This document shows, in pieces, positions 1 to 7,416 of a stretch of 38,845 bases of DNA. This stretch comes from Acidobacteriota bacterium (GTDB lineage: Bacteria; Acidobacteriota; Terriglobia; Bryobacterales; Bryobacteraceae). Position 1 is the first letter of the stretch. Each line of letters begins with the position of its first letter. Position numbers and translations under genes: made by a program. The notes below the pieces were generated by a model. That model searched no databases. It had not been told where the DNA came from and saw only the letters and a list, made by a program, of their open reading frames with translations. Location of the stretch: contig JACQDF010000127.1 in the NCBI GenBank assembly GCA_016201205.1, positions 1 to 38,845 on the forward strand, in the 5' to 3' direction.

Positions 1-569
1 GAATCGCCGTCCCTGGCGACGGGCACGGCGCTGAGTGAGCAGGAGCCGGCGCGATACCAGCCCGCAAACCCGCGTGAGTTGGCAAAGTGCCTGGCCCCCT
101 GTGAGGCGCTGAAGGTGGCGCCTTCCGAGTTCACGATCCGGGGATCGAAGGCAAAGGCAGCCTCCTCGGCTTGTCTGGCCTGGCGGATTCGCTCCGGCGT
201 ATCGATCTGGTCTATGTCCGGGCAGAACAAGCCAAGATCGCCCTGGATGGCGCCCAGCTCATCGGGCTCGGGAAGGCCCGCGTGCGGATCTTCCGTGGTG
301 AGCCTGGCCAGCTCGACAGCCGAAGCGGCCATGCGCTCGAGGCCCTCCCGCGTGAGGTCGGAGGTGTACGACGACCCGACTCTGCTGCCGATCATCACCC
401 GCACGCCGGCCGCGCGTGAACCGGCCTCCTTCAGCGTCTCCAACTCTCGCATCCGGACGGACGCGGAGAACTCGCTTCCTTCGGCGATGGTGCATTCGGC
501 TTCGTGGGCGCCTTTCTGGCAGGCGAGTTTCACGACCTGCCGGGCGGTTTCGAGCAATTCGGGGGTCAC
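1..569 (-). CDS. pmbA: TldE/PmbA metalloprotease, N-terminal part (runs off left edge)
   Basis: The minus strand encodes about 190 residues of a TldD/TldE (PmbA) family protein; the rest lies beyond the left edge. Recognisable family segments in order are an N-terminal helix with KGAHEAECTIAEGSE, then LETLKEAGSRAAGVRV, TSDLTREGLERMAASAV, and AEEAAFAFDPRIVNSEGA followed by the glycine/serine-rich stretch typical of the family. The likely start is GTG at 569 (VTPELLETARQ), where similarity to the family begins. The frame is open back to about 650 without an ATG and no good Shine-Dalgarno is seen, so the start is uncertain. TldE pairs with TldD to form a zinc protease that degrades unfolded or modified peptides. 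A TldD partner gene is not in view and may lie to the left. A damaged partial copy of this gene sits at 1590-1739. Confidence 0.85.
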   Translation of the reverse strand, partial: MTPELLETARQVVKLACQKGAHEAECTIAEGSEFSASVRMRELETLKEAGSRAAGVRVMIGSRVGSSYTSDLTREGLERMAASAVELARLTTEDPHAGLPEPDELGAIQGDLGLFCPDIDQIDTPERIRQARQAEEAAFAFDPRIVNSEGATFSASQGARHFANSRGFAGWYRAGSCSLSAVPVARDGD

Positions 570-780
570 AAGTTTGATTGTAATTGGCGCGTGGGCGTCC
601 GCGGCGGGGAGGCCGCTCGGGTTCGTTTGTTCATTTTTTGTTGCTTGGGTTCACGCGAGGCTTTGACAGGCCGCACGATCCTCCTCCAGCCCGAGACTAC
701 CATGCGCGGTCAGGCTTGAAGGTGGCGCGTAAGCACGTTTTGTTGAAAACAGGGGAGATATTTCCAGGATTCGGAAGGCA

Positions 781-993
781 TTGTTCTGTTTTTGGTATTG
801 TTGTCAGCAGACACCTGCGAGGCGGGTGGGCGGCAAGCCGTGCATCCGCGGGATGCGCATGTCCGTCTACGACGTGCTCGACTATCTGGCGTCGGGCATG
901 ACCGAGGACGAGATCCTGCATGACTTCCCCGACCTCACGCGCGACGACATCCGTGCCTGTCTTGCTTTTGCCGCGGATCGTGAATTGCGTTGA
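781..993 (+). pseudogene. DUF433 antitoxin-like gene remnant
   Basis: From about 826 the frame encodes VGGKPCIRGMRMSVYDVL followed by DYLASGMTEDEILHDFPDL and TRDDIRACLAFAADRELR, an unmistakable DUF433 domain (winged-helix antitoxin-like, usually paired with a PIN/Mut7-C toxin). The N-terminal strand that normally precedes GGKP is missing or replaced by an unrelated Cys/Trp-rich stretch, and the gene stops right at the end of the domain. No DUF5615-type toxin follows; instead the stop codon lies against the middle of a HigB-like gene. GTG at 826 could still give a 55-residue product, so a functional short protein is not excluded, but a remnant is more likely. Confidence 0.6.
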
Positions 994-1232
994 CACGACT
1001 GGGCCAAGGGAACTTCTCGAATGTCGAAGGCGTGGGCGGCGGCGTCTACGAGATCAAGATCGATTTCGGCCCGGGGTATCGGGTCTACTTCGGCAAGGAC
1101 GGCGAGCGGATCGTGATTCTGCTGGGCGGGAGCGCGAAGAAGCGGCAGGACGCGGCGATTGCCGCCGCGAAAGCGGCGTGGGTCGAGTACAGGCGCCGCA
1201 AAGGTGGGAAGGAGCAGGGCAAATGGCACTGA
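990..1232 (+). pseudogene. HigB/RelE-type toxin, N-terminally truncated
   Basis: The frame reads LGQGNFSNVEGVGGGVYEIK then IDFGPGYRVYFGKDGERIV and ILLGGSAKKRQDAAIAAAK, the C-terminal two thirds of the phage-derived Gp49-like HigB (RelE superfamily) killer family. The first about 35 residues of the family (the TEEF..WLR..RDR region) are absent. An in-frame TGA lies just upstream at 981-983, so a full-length product cannot be made; a TTG at 990 is the only possible start. It overlaps the following antitoxin-like gene by 10 bases, the normal toxin-antitoxin arrangement. It is most likely inactive because of the truncation. Confidence 0.7.
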
Positions 1233-1477
1233 CAAGATCGTTTCGGGAGACTGTCTACAAACGCGCGCAGCAGGATGGCGCATTCCGCAAGGCGCTGCTG
1301 ACGGAAGCAGTCAACGCCTATCTCGGCGGCGATGAGGCGACGGGGAAAGCGGTGTTGCGCGACGTCATCAATGCGACGGTGGGTCCGCGGGGCAACCCCA
1401 GCACGGCCAACTTCTTCGCGATTCTCCAGGTATTGCAGAAGAGAGCCGGCGTGAAGTTGACCGTGAAGGCGGCGTAA
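1223..1477 (+). pseudogene. HigA-like antitoxin with deleted helix-turn-helix
   Basis: The 84-residue product begins MALTRSFRETVYKRAQQDGA and continues FRKALLTEAVNAYLGGDEAT, GKAVLRDVINATVG, then PRGNPSTANFFAILQVLQKR. This is the HigA-like addiction-module antidote family. The usual segment between INATVG and GPRGNP (a helix-turn-helix of about 20 residues ending in LMRMLG) is missing while the reading frame is kept. The start ATG at 1223 overlaps the toxin-like gene. Loss of the recognition helix should abolish DNA binding. It could still make protein, but with the truncated partner it looks like a decayed module. Confidence 0.65.
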
Positions 1478-1589
1478 GATCATCTCGCGCGGGCTGGGCC
1501 AGATACGCCCGGTACAGGCAGGCCTGCGCGAAGGTGATGCGCCTGGCTGCGGCGCTGGGCTTCCTTGATGGCGTCGTGGCGGCAGTCGG
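1478..1589 (-). pseudogene. Short unidentified coding remnant
   Basis: On the minus strand two neighbouring frames look protein-like: RHDAIKEAQRRSQA in one, and RRITFAQACLYRAYLAQPAR in another, in continuous order. This suggests one gene fragment with a frameshift near 1525. I do not recognise the family. The fragment joins directly to the partial tldE copy at 1590. Confidence 0.25.
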
Positions 1590-1739
1590 TCGCCCTGGAT
1601 GGCGCCCAGCTCAGCGGGCTCGGGAAGGCCCGCGGCCTCTTTCAGCGTCTCCAACTTGCGCATCCGGACGGACACGGAGAACTCGCTTCCTTCGGCGATG
1701 GTGCATTCGGTTTCGTGGGGCGCCTTTCTGGCGGGCGAG
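1590..1739 (-). pseudogene. Partial, internally deleted copy of the tldE/pmbA 5' region
   Basis: This 150-base stretch matches 237-282 plus 424-527 of the tldE gene at the left edge, at roughly 90 percent identity by eye. The piece corresponding to 283-423 (141 bases, exactly 47 codons) is missing, joining LETLKEA to AGLPEP. There is also one extra G in the run near 1720, which breaks the frame relative to the original. Both ends stop abruptly; the right end lies next to the stop of the exonuclease gene. It is a non-functional duplicate fragment. Confidence 0.8.
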
Positions 1740-1746
1740 TCCAGCT

Positions 1747-3000
1747 TCAAAACAACGCCGCCCGATTCCGTCCCGCGAGCTTCCGCTCGAGTCTCCGCGC
1801 GCGATGAGCCAGCTTCGGTGTCGCTTGCTTCGCCAGCGCCGCTCGTGTGAATTCGAGCGCCATGGCGTAATTGCGCTCGCGGTGCTCGTAGTGCTTGGCG
1901 AGTTCTTCAAGGGCCGCCTCGCGCAGCGAATTGTGTGAGGCCGCCAAATCCGTGTACATCGCGAGGGCCGGTTGCTCGCGACCCAGCTTGCGCTCCAGTT
2001 GGGCGATGTCCCACATCGTGCGGAACAGCAGCTCGTCGGAGATGCGCCTCGTCAGCGCCTGCCGCATCCAGGCAACCGCTTCCTCGAAGCGCTCTGCCTT
2101 GCGCATCCACCGCGCCAGGCCGATCATCTCCGCCGGGTGCACCAGCCGGGCCTCGGAAGGATCGCGGAAGGCGTACGGCACAATCGCCGTCAGGCAGGCG
2201 AGCGTCAGGATGTCGATTGCATTGTGATGAAAGACGGGGACCAGACGGAGGATCTCGCCTTTGCGCAGGTAGTCAAAGTAGAGATACGGGATCAATTCGC
2301 CAGCCACGTCGCCTTCGCGCTCGACGCCCAGAATCTGGCTCTCGAGCTCGACCAGCCGGCAGCTCTCCAGGCGCAGCTTCCACAGCCGGCGCGCGCCGTA
2401 GAGCAGATCCAGATGCGCCATGCGCTCAAATGGCGGCTTGCTGCGCGCCAGCCGGTAGCGCGTCTCGAGCAGCGGCTGGTCGAAGGCTTTTCCGTTATAG
2501 GTGACCAGGACATCGAATTGAGCCAGATGCTCCGCCAGCGCCTCCAGAGCGCTCGCCTCTTCACCCGGGTCGCGAAGGAAATACTGCTTGAGGTGAAAAC
2601 CGCCGGCGCTGATCCAGCCAACGCCGATCAGAAACGCGTACGTGCCAGTGCCCCCGGCCAGCCCGGTGGTTTCGGTGTCCAGAAAGCACCAGCGCTGCGG
2701 CTCGCATAGAGGCACGGTGCTTTCGCTAACGGCTTCGAGCAGATTGGCAGGGAGTTCCGCCAGGTTCGAGATCTCCATGCTCCCATGGCGCCGATGGCGC
2801 TCCCATCGGCGCGTAGTCTGAAAGTGGCGGCCGGAGCGCGTCTCGACTACCTGGCCGGGGAGCCATTCTTCCGGCGCGGTGCATTCGCGGGGAGAAACGG
2901 GAGCAGGCTTGGGAGGAGCAAAGCCGTTGGCGTACTTGCGGTCAATGGCGGCGATGCGGCGGCGGAGGAAGTCGAGTTGGGAATCGAGGTGATCGGCCAT
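1747..3000 (-). CDS. YprB-type RNase H-like (DEDD) exonuclease domain protein
   Basis: This 417-residue protein has a ribonuclease H-like exonuclease fold of the YprB type in the middle. FLDTETTGLAGG (Asp108, Glu110) gives the first acidic metal ligands. YNGKAFDQPLLETRYR near residue 167 gives the second, and the C-terminal FHHNAIDILTL motif near residue 260 supplies the His and Asp. The last 110 residues are helical and repeat-like (RWMRKAERFEEAVAWMRQAL and following), resembling TPR units. It is probably a cytoplasmic nuclease acting on RNA or DNA; the substrate is unknown. The first 80 residues are basic and variable. ATG at 3000 is the only sensible start. The gene diverges from the BON gene across 101 bases. 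Confidence 0.8.
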   Translation of the reverse strand: MADHLDSQLDFLRRRIAAIDRKYANGFAPPKPAPVSPRECTAPEEWLPGQVVETRSGRHFQTTRRWERHRRHGSMEISNLAELPANLLEAVSESTVPLCEPQRWCFLDTETTGLAGGTGTYAFLIGVGWISAGGFHLKQYFLRDPGEEASALEALAEHLAQFDVLVTYNGKAFDQPLLETRYRLARSKPPFERMAHLDLLYGARRLWKLRLESCRLVELESQILGVEREGDVAGELIPYLYFDYLRKGEILRLVPVFHHNAIDILTLACLTAIVPYAFRDPSEARLVHPAEMIGLARWMRKAERFEEAVAWMRQALTRRISDELLFRTMWDIAQLERKLGREQPALAMYTDLAASHNSLREAALEELAKHYEHRERNYAMALEFTRAALAKQATPKLAHRARRLERKLAGRNRAALF

Positions 3001-3085
3001 GTTCGCTTTTTCTTTGCCTTAGGGTAGCATGCCGCAAGCGTGAAACGTGATACTCGGGACACCCGTCCATCGCGGTGTAAGGCTC

Positions 3086-3092
3086 GAGGAGG
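3086..3092 (+). promoter_or_regulatory. Ribosome binding site of the BON-domain gene
   Basis: GAGGAGG ends nine bases before the ATG at 3102 and supports this start over the second ATG at 3108. Confidence 0.6.
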
Positions 3093-3101
3093 CCAAAACA
3101 A

Positions 3102-3644
3102 ATGAAGATGAAACGACTAGGGCTATTTCTGATGGGGACGTTGCTGGCCGGCGCTGTGCTGGCGCCTGCTTCAACCACCTCACCCACCGGTACCAGGACG
3201 CTGGCGGAAAAGGTGCGGCACGAACTGGTGCTGCTTCCGTTCTACAACGTTTTTGACAACCTCGCATTCACCGTCAACGGCAACGAGGTAATGCTCACAG
3301 GCCAGGTGACAAGGCCGACGCTCCGGTCGAGCGCCGAAAACGTAGTCCGGCGCATAGAAGGCGTGGGCAAGGTTCGCAACGAGATCCAAGTCCTGCCTCT
3401 GTCTCCCTTTGACAACCGCCTGCGGTTGGCGCTCTACCGCGCTATCTACACGCAGCCCGGTCTGGACAGGTATGCGCTGGGCGCGATCCCGGGAATCCAC
3501 ATCATCGTCAACCAGGGCAATGTGAAGCTGGAGGGCGTGGTGGCGACTGAGATGGACAAGAACCTGGCGTACCTGCGCGCCAACGGCGTGGCCGGGGTGT
3601 TTTCGGTGGAGAACAAGCTGCGCGTAGCGAGTTCCAGACACTAG
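3102..3644 (+). CDS. Exported protein with two BON domains
   Basis: 180 residues. The N-terminus MKMKRLGLFLMGTLLAGAVL is a signal peptide; no lipobox Cys is present, so a periplasmic location is expected. Residues about 34-98 form a first BON domain (VRHELVLLPFYNVFDNLAFT, then NEVMLTGQVTRP, ending EGVGKVRNEIQVLPL). Residues about 105-175 form a second, with IHIIVNQGNVKLEGVVATEM and ENKLRVA. BON domains occur in OsmY-like and secretin-associated proteins and are thought to bind phospholipid or peptidoglycan surfaces. It is a single gene that converges on the sugar dehydrogenase gene, with two hairpins between them. Confidence 0.85.
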   Translation: MKMKRLGLFLMGTLLAGAVLAPASTTSPTGTRTLAEKVRHELVLLPFYNVFDNLAFTVNGNEVMLTGQVTRPTLRSSAENVVRRIEGVGKVRNEIQVLPLSPFDNRLRLALYRAIYTQPGLDRYALGAIPGIHIIVNQGNVKLEGVVATEMDKNLAYLRANGVAGVFSVENKLRVASSRH

Positions 3645-3650
3645 TAGGGC

Positions 3651-3713
3651 AAGCCCGCTTTCAGCGGGCTTAGCCGCCTGAAAGGCGGCTGCGGCCAGGA
3701 TTGGCCACCCCAC
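3651..3713. repeat. Double hairpin between convergent genes, part of a dispersed repeat family
   Basis: Two perfect inverted repeats lie side by side: AAGCCCGC/GCGGGCTT (3651-3671, loop of 5) and AGCCGCC/GGCGGCT (3672-3690, loop of 5). They are followed by GGCCAGGATTGGCCACCCCAC. The segment 3679-3712 resembles 34609-34645, so both belong to one intergenic palindromic repeat family. The position between two convergent stop codons suits a bidirectional transcription stop, though there is no T-run. Confidence 0.65.
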
Positions 3714-5057
3714 CTACAACCGCACAATCTTGCTCGAGCGGTGGCCCTTCAGCGCATTGCGGGTATCGACGATCAGCCTGGCATTCTCGACAATCGGGTC
3801 GTAGTCGAGGGTGGTGTGGTCGGTGACGATCACCACGCAGTCGGCAGTGGCTGAGCAGGCGACCGGATCTTTGGAATCCATCTCAATCCCGTCGGCTTTC
3901 AGACAGGGAACATACGGATCGCTGAAGGTCACCGAAGCGCCGCGGCGTCGCAGCAGGTGAATGATGTCCAATGCGGGTGACTCTCGGACATCGTCGATGT
4001 TGCGCTTGTAGGCGACACCCATCACGTGCACGCGCGAGCCCTTCAGCGGCTTGCCGTGTTCGTTCAGGGCGTTCTGGACCTTGTCCACCACGAAATGCGG
4101 CATCTGGCCGTTGATATGGCCGGCCAGCTCGATGAACCGCGCCTCAATCCCGGCCTGCTTGGTTTTCCAGGACAGGTAAAACGGATCGATCGGAATGCAA
4201 TGGCCGCCCAAGCCAGGGCCCGGATAGAACGGCATGAATCCGAATGGTTTGGTGGCCGCCGCTTCGATGACCTCCCACACATTGATGCCCATGCGGTCGC
4301 ACATCATGGCCATCTCATTCACCAGGCCGATGTTGATCATGCGGAAAGTGTTCTCGAGCAGTTTCACCATCTCGGCGACCTGCGTCGAGCTGACCGGAAC
4401 CACGTGTTCGAGCGCCCGCCCGTAGAACAGGGCGCCCATCTGGGTGCACGTCGGCGTAATGCCTCCGACCACCTTGGGGATATTGCTGGTCTGATAGTTG
4501 GGATTGCCAGGGTCCACGCGCTCGGGAGAGAAGCAAAGGAAAAACTGCTTGCCGACCCGCAGCTCGGGCTTCTCGATCATCGGCAGGACCAGCTCTGATG
4601 TGGTGCCGGGATAGGTGGTGGATTCCAGAATCACGAGCATGCCAGGGTGCGCATATTTGGCCACTTCCTGGCAGGCAGAGACGACATAGCTCATGTCCGG
4701 ATCTTTCGTCTTCCGCAACGGGGTCGGCACAGCGATGTTCACTGTGTCGAGCGAAGAGATCACCGAAAAGTCAGTAGTGGCGCGCAGCTTTCCCGCTTCC
4801 ACCAGAGACGCCACCTCTTCGGAGGAGATGTCCTGAATGTAGGAAATACCGCGATTGAGTTTTTCGACTTTGTCTAGCTGGACATCGATCCCGGAGACTC
4901 GAAAACCTGCTTTGGCGAACTCGACGGCCAGGGGCAGGCCGACATAGCCTAAACCAATGATCCCGACCTCGGCCGTGCGATTCAGCAGCTTCTGTTCCAG
5001 TTCTTCAGCCCATTGAGTCTGTGCTTGCATCGGAAATTCCGTTATGACGGCGCTCAT
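3714..5057 (-). CDS. UDP-sugar 6-dehydrogenase (WbpA/WecC-like)
   Basis: 447 residues of the UDP-glucose/GDP-mannose dehydrogenase family, oxidising the C6 hydroxyl of a nucleotide sugar to a carboxylate with two NAD+. The N-terminal Rossmann motif is GIIGLGYVGLPLAVEFAKAG near residue 33. The middle domain has ESTTYPGTT and FCFSPERVDPG. The catalytic cysteine lies in GPGLGGHCIPIDP, and the C-terminal domain has GVAYKRNIDDVRESPAL. FSPERVDPG and the helix MINIGLVNEMAMMCDRMGIN favour the UDP-N-acetylhexosamine branch (WbpA, WecC, TviB) rather than UDP-glucose, but the substrate is not certain. It is the last gene of the operon; ATG at 5057 overlaps the dapF stop (ATGA), implying translational coupling. 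The product would feed polysaccharide or glycan synthesis. Confidence 0.88.
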   Translation of the reverse strand: MSAVITEFPMQAQTQWAEELEQKLLNRTAEVGIIGLGYVGLPLAVEFAKAGFRVSGIDVQLDKVEKLNRGISYIQDISSEEVASLVEAGKLRATTDFSVISSLDTVNIAVPTPLRKTKDPDMSYVVSACQEVAKYAHPGMLVILESTTYPGTTSELVLPMIEKPELRVGKQFFLCFSPERVDPGNPNYQTSNIPKVVGGITPTCTQMGALFYGRALEHVVPVSSTQVAEMVKLLENTFRMINIGLVNEMAMMCDRMGINVWEVIEAAATKPFGFMPFYPGPGLGGHCIPIDPFYLSWKTKQAGIEARFIELAGHINGQMPHFVVDKVQNALNEHGKPLKGSRVHVMGVAYKRNIDDVRESPALDIIHLLRRRGASVTFSDPYVPCLKADGIEMDSKDPVACSATADCVVIVTDHTTLDYDPIVENARLIVDTRNALKGHRSSKIVRL

Positions 5058-5881
5058 TCGAAATAGAACTCTCCTCCGGCAATGATTTCGGCCGGTCCGG
5101 TTAGATGCAGATCATCACCATCCCAGCGAACCTGGAGAATACCCCCCGGTGTATTCACCTCAAGGGGACTCCTACACAATCCTCTCAGAATTCCTGCGGC
5201 TGCCGCACCTGAGCTTCCGGTACCAGAACTCATAGTCTCGCCGGCGCCGCGCTCCCAAAAACGGACTTCGATCGCGTGGGGGCTCAGCACGCGGACGAAG
5301 GAAACATTGGTGCGCCGTGGGAATTGCGGGTGGTCCTCGATGCGGCCGCCCAGGTCCCGCCAGTCGAAATCAAAGTCGTCGACGAAAACAGCACACTGGG
5401 GGTTGCCCATGTTCAGGATGGTGACTTCCAGAGGCTCATCCGGAAGCTCTTCCGGAAGCTCTTCCGGAAGCGGCAGAGGAAAACGCAAGCCCCCCTGTTC
5501 GAGCAGAGGCCGGCCCATGTTCATTTCGAACTCGAACCGGCGTCCCTGGCGGCCGAGCAGCCGGAGCTGTTTTGTGCCGGCGCCGGTGGCAATGCGGATG
5601 TCGCCGGCGTCCAAACCGGCATCCAGGAGGAAAGCGGCGGCACAGCGAGTGCCGTTTCCGGAGATCTCCGAGTCGCTCCCGTCGGAGTTAAGCAGCCGGA
5701 TGGCGCCATGCGCGGCGGTGGTGGCCGGGCTCACGAGAATCCAGCCATCGCCGCCGATCCCGGCACGCCGGTCGCAGATGGCCCGCGCCATGGCGCGAGC
5801 ATCCGCCGCCGGGGCCTCATGAGCCCATGTGAGCAGAAAATCATTTCTCGCGCCGTGCGCTTTGGTGAAGGGAATTCTCAT
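5054..5881 (-). CDS. dapF: Diaminopimelate epimerase with Ser in place of one catalytic Cys
   Basis: 275 residues, close to the usual length. DapF interconverts LL- and meso-diaminopimelate for lysine and peptidoglycan synthesis in the cytoplasm, using two cysteines as acid/base. The first site is intact: NSDGSDSEISGNGTRC (Cys80). The second motif, normally GETxACGTG, reads GETMSSGTGSSGA, so Ser219 stands at the Cys position. Substrate-binding motifs TKAHGARNDF, NMGNPQC and ERGAGE are present. The start at ATG 5881 gives the family N-terminus MRIPFTKAHGARNDF; an open frame upstream (to 5932) overlaps the glycosyltransferase gene and is not needed. Residues 136-150 contain a PEELPEELPDEP repeat made by a 12-base tandem repeat. 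It could be a DapF-like isomerase of altered function. Confidence 0.85.
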   Translation of the reverse strand: MRIPFTKAHGARNDFLLTWAHEAPAADARAMARAICDRRAGIGGDGWILVSPATTAAHGAIRLLNSDGSDSEISGNGTRCAAAFLLDAGLDAGDIRIATGAGTKQLRLLGRQGRRFEFEMNMGRPLLEQGGLRFPLPLPEELPEELPDEPLEVTILNMGNPQCAVFVDDFDFDWRDLGGRIEDHPQFPRRTNVSFVRVLSPHAIEVRFWERGAGETMSSGTGSSGAAAAGILRGLCRSPLEVNTPGGILQVRWDGDDLHLTGPAEIIAGGEFYFE

Positions 5882-7394
5882 CGAAGTCCTGGCGGCGGTA
5901 AATCTCGATGACGGGGGCGCCCTTGACTGCAATCATTTTCACACAGATGAACCTGGGGCCGCGACGCTGCGCCTTAAGCAGCGTCGTTGCCACCGAATCG
6001 CCGCTGATGGCCACCGCCCAGTGCTCCCACAAGAACAAATCCGGCCGCTGTTCCACGGCGTTCCAGAGCGGGTGATTGCCATCGTGCAGCGTCTCGCTGA
6101 GCGGGATGCCCGCTTGCTGGAAGATCCCGGTCAGGTCGCCAAAGCTGGTGTAGATGCCGTCCCCAAAGCGATAGTGATTCTTGAGATAGTCCGCGGCTTG
6201 TCCAGTCCACTCCCTGCGGGCTTCTGAATTCACCTGGGACTCCTTCCAGCAGATCCAGGTTTCCGGGCGCGGATACGCAATCCATGGCGAGATGGCCACG
6301 GCTGCCACCAGCACGGCTGTGACAGGCCGGAACCGGCCGGGAAGCGCGCTGACAAGAGCCGCCGCTCCGAACACCAGGAGGGGGAATGCCGCCAGCCCGT
6401 AGCGCGTGTTGTAGTAGCTATGCGGCCACATTTGGGGCACAAAAACCGGGGTGCCGGATGAGTGAATGCTCCAAATGTAAAAAGCAACCGGAAGAGCAAG
6501 AAACACCAGCGGCCAGAACAGGCGTTTCCAAATCAGAATGCCAATCCCGGCCAGCCCGAGAACAGGGAGAGCGCCGCCGGCGCAGAGTGCGGCAGCCGCC
6601 TGGAATTGCCGCCAGGCACGGAACCAGTCGTGATCCCCTGGCGCAGACGCCATTCCGCTGGCGAGCGCCCGCTGATAGATGGCCTTCGCGGAATAGGGGC
6701 CGTTGTAGAACTCGAGCAGGTTGCCATAGTCCCACCAGTTGTGCGTCAGCCACGCCAGCGGCGCCAGCGATGCCAGCAGTCCGAACAGCAGCGCTTTGCG
6801 CGGGCGATGGTTTCGGTCGGCCAGCCAAAAGTACAGCGTTACGAACGGAATCAGGAACCAGCCTTCGTAGCGTGTCAGGGACGCCGCATTCGAGGCTGCC
6901 GCCGCAAGCAACAACGCCCGGTAACTTCCGGATTGCCCGAACCAGACGGTGGCGTAAAGCAAAGTCAGGAGCCCGGCCAGGAAGATGGGTTCGGTCATGG
7001 GAGTGGCCTGCAAGTAGAGGAGGTTGGGATTCAGCGAGAACAAGAAAGAGGCCGCCAGCGCCGTGGTTCTGCATTGAAAGGCGCGGCGAACAGCGGCATA
7101 AAGGAAAGCGCCCGCCAGGACGAAGCAGGCCGCCACCGGCATCGCCCCCGCCAGCCCGCTGCGCCACCAATCGTTGTTCCCGACCAGAGGCAGCATGAGC
7201 AGATGCGGCAGCGGCAACCAGGCTGTCCCGATCTGCTCCCGGCCAGGAGTGCGTGAATCGACGACGCGCCGGGCAATGTTCAGATGCGCAGTGGCGTCGC
7301 CGTAGTAAAGCGTGTAGCCGTGCTCGAGATGCCACCAGACGGCGAGTGCGCTGATCAAGGCAAGCAGCAAGCACACGCCAGCGACATCGAGCAT
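5841..7394 (-). CDS. GT-C type membrane glycosyltransferase
   Basis: 517 residues with about ten or more hydrophobic helices. The first long loop carries YYGDATAHLNIARRVVDSRT, the acidic motif expected at the catalytic site of GT-C (PMT/ArnT-like, lipid-linked sugar donor) enzymes. Later loops include MTEPIFLAGLLTLLYAT and SLTRYEGWFLIPF, also typical. The C-terminal about 130 residues are soluble. It probably transfers a sugar from a polyprenyl phosphate donor on the outer face of the inner membrane; the acceptor is unknown. ATG at 7394 (MLDVAGVCLLLAL) begins just before the first helix. An earlier in-frame start at 7460 would overlap the kinase gene by 44 bases. The 3' end overlaps dapF by 41 bases. 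Confidence 0.75.
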   Translation of the reverse strand: MLDVAGVCLLLALISALAVWWHLEHGYTLYYGDATAHLNIARRVVDSRTPGREQIGTAWLPLPHLLMLPLVGNNDWWRSGLAGAMPVAACFVLAGAFLYAAVRRAFQCRTTALAASFLFSLNPNLLYLQATPMTEPIFLAGLLTLLYATVWFGQSGSYRALLLAAAASNAASLTRYEGWFLIPFVTLYFWLADRNHRPRKALLFGLLASLAPLAWLTHNWWDYGNLLEFYNGPYSAKAIYQRALASGMASAPGDHDWFRAWRQFQAAAALCAGGALPVLGLAGIGILIWKRLFWPLVFLALPVAFYIWSIHSSGTPVFVPQMWPHSYYNTRYGLAAFPLLVFGAAALVSALPGRFRPVTAVLVAAVAISPWIAYPRPETWICWKESQVNSEARREWTGQAADYLKNHYRFGDGIYTSFGDLTGIFQQAGIPLSETLHDGNHPLWNAVEQRPDLFLWEHWAVAISGDSVATTLLKAQRRGPRFICVKMIAVKGAPVIEIYRRQDFDENSLHQSARREK

Positions 7395-7416
7395 CCCGCC
7401 GCCGCCGCTTGTGGGC

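Noticed and set aside
79-666. Plus-strand open frame opposite the tldE gene
   Set aside because: The minus strand encodes clear TldE/PmbA family sequence; the plus frame is Ser/Arg-rich and without similarity.
3651-3690. Intrinsic terminator for the BON gene
   Set aside because: The hairpins are strong but no T-run follows on either strand, so they are listed as a repeat with a possible termination role rather than a terminator.
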